Source of the DNA: Bacteroidota bacterium
GTDB taxonomy: Bacteria; Bacteroidota; Bacteroidia; JABDFU01
Assembly (NCBI GenBank): GCA_013286655.1
Contig: JABDFG010000025.1
Coordinates: 1-33,051, forward strand
Direction of reading: 5' to 3'
DNA length: 33,051 nucleotides
The notes below the pieces were generated by a model that was not told where the DNA came from, made no database searches, and saw only the letters and a list, made by a program, of their open reading frames with translations. A program made the position numbers and the translations under genes. This document shows, one piece after another, positions 32,883-33,051 of the stretch; positions within the stretch are counted from its first letter, which is position 1; each line of letters starts with the position of its first letter.

Positions 32883-33051
32883 ATTTATAAAGATCACCCC
32901 TTTGTTTGTTTTAATGGTATTTGTTTTATTTCCTGTCTGTTTAGCCATGTCTGCTGATAGGCCCTGTATGCTCATAAGCATACATGCGGGCAGGCCTTTA
33001 TTTCATTATGTCCCCAAAATGGAAAGAGTAGAGAATATACCATCTGCTGAA
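32875..33051 (+). CDS. Secreted protein, N-terminal part, cut by the window end
   Basis: ATG 32875 overlaps the stop of the preceding gene (ATGAATAA) and the frame stays open for 59 codons to the end of the window. The N-terminus is a signal peptide or membrane anchor (MNKFIKITPLFVLMVFVLFP, cleavage perhaps after Ala24). The visible mature part contains CMLISIHAGRPLFHYVP. It is the fourth or fifth member of the operon that starts at site 4. Nothing can be said about its function from this piece. Confidence 0.6.
   Translation, partial: MNKFIKITPLFVLMVFVLFPVCLAMSADRPCMLISIHAGRPLFHYVPKMERVENIPSAE

Overview
The window reads as the chromosome of a member of the Bacteroidota, most likely of the Chitinophagaceae/Sphingobacteriales type. 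Four things point there: several secreted proteins carry type IX secretion (T9SS) C-terminal sorting tails, both type A (Por_secre_tail) and type B (CHU_C/gliding-motility type); SprB-like repeats and an SpeB-like C10 peptidase are present; several promoters fit the Bacteroidota -7 consensus TANNTTTG; and Shine-Dalgarno sequences are mostly weak. No rRNA or CRISPR array was seen.

Layout. (1) 1-1380: a tRNA-Gln(TTG) with promoter and terminator, a 17-bp duplication of the tRNA 3' end, the C-terminal remnant of a serine recombinase whose end runs into that duplication, and a roughly 700-bp IS3-type element that keeps orfA and both ends but has lost most of orfB. This is a mobile-element scar. 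(2) 1437-4349: three tandem paralogous secreted T9SS proteins with strongly homogenised tails. (3) 4360-5710: mobile-element-like debris with a 240-nt imperfect palindrome, two small genes with duplicated 42-nt leaders, and an unlisted 51-aa basic protein on the minus strand. (4) 5902-8504: a luciferase-like flavin oxidoreductase, a zinc-ribbon coiled-coil protein and small proteins of unknown function. (5) 8701-20306: four large secreted T9SS substrates (a CHU_C/SprB-repeat protein, a beta-helix protein, a 13-repeat BNR-type propeller and a multidomain C10 cysteine peptidase). (6) 20506-24740: an MFS transporter, then a MarR/MFS/isochorismatase-like operon with a perfect palindromic operator on its promoter, then a small membrane protein. 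(7) 25071-33051: an OmpR-type response regulator and histidine kinase surrounded by envelope genes: a DUF4399 lipoprotein, a membrane-anchored receiver protein, an Ig/outer-membrane-barrel protein, and a lipoprotein/secreted-protein operon running off the window edge.

The strongest new signal is in region 7. Four separate intergenic regions each carry four copies of a heptamer like TTTTAAT at exact 11-bp spacing, and each array is followed after exactly 10 nt by a -7-like element ([TG][TA]NNTTT[GA]). Array and -7 element point towards the neighbouring gene every time. This is what an OmpR-family activator site replacing the -33 element would look like, and it suggests that the local two-component system controls the DUF4399 lipoprotein, the membrane-anchored receiver, the barrel protein and the lipoprotein operon as one envelope regulon. 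Other items worth checking are a leader element shared by two distant loci with a compensatory base-pair change (5801 and 21801), the palindromic MarR operator, and the vestigial T9SS tail in front of the beta-helix gene.
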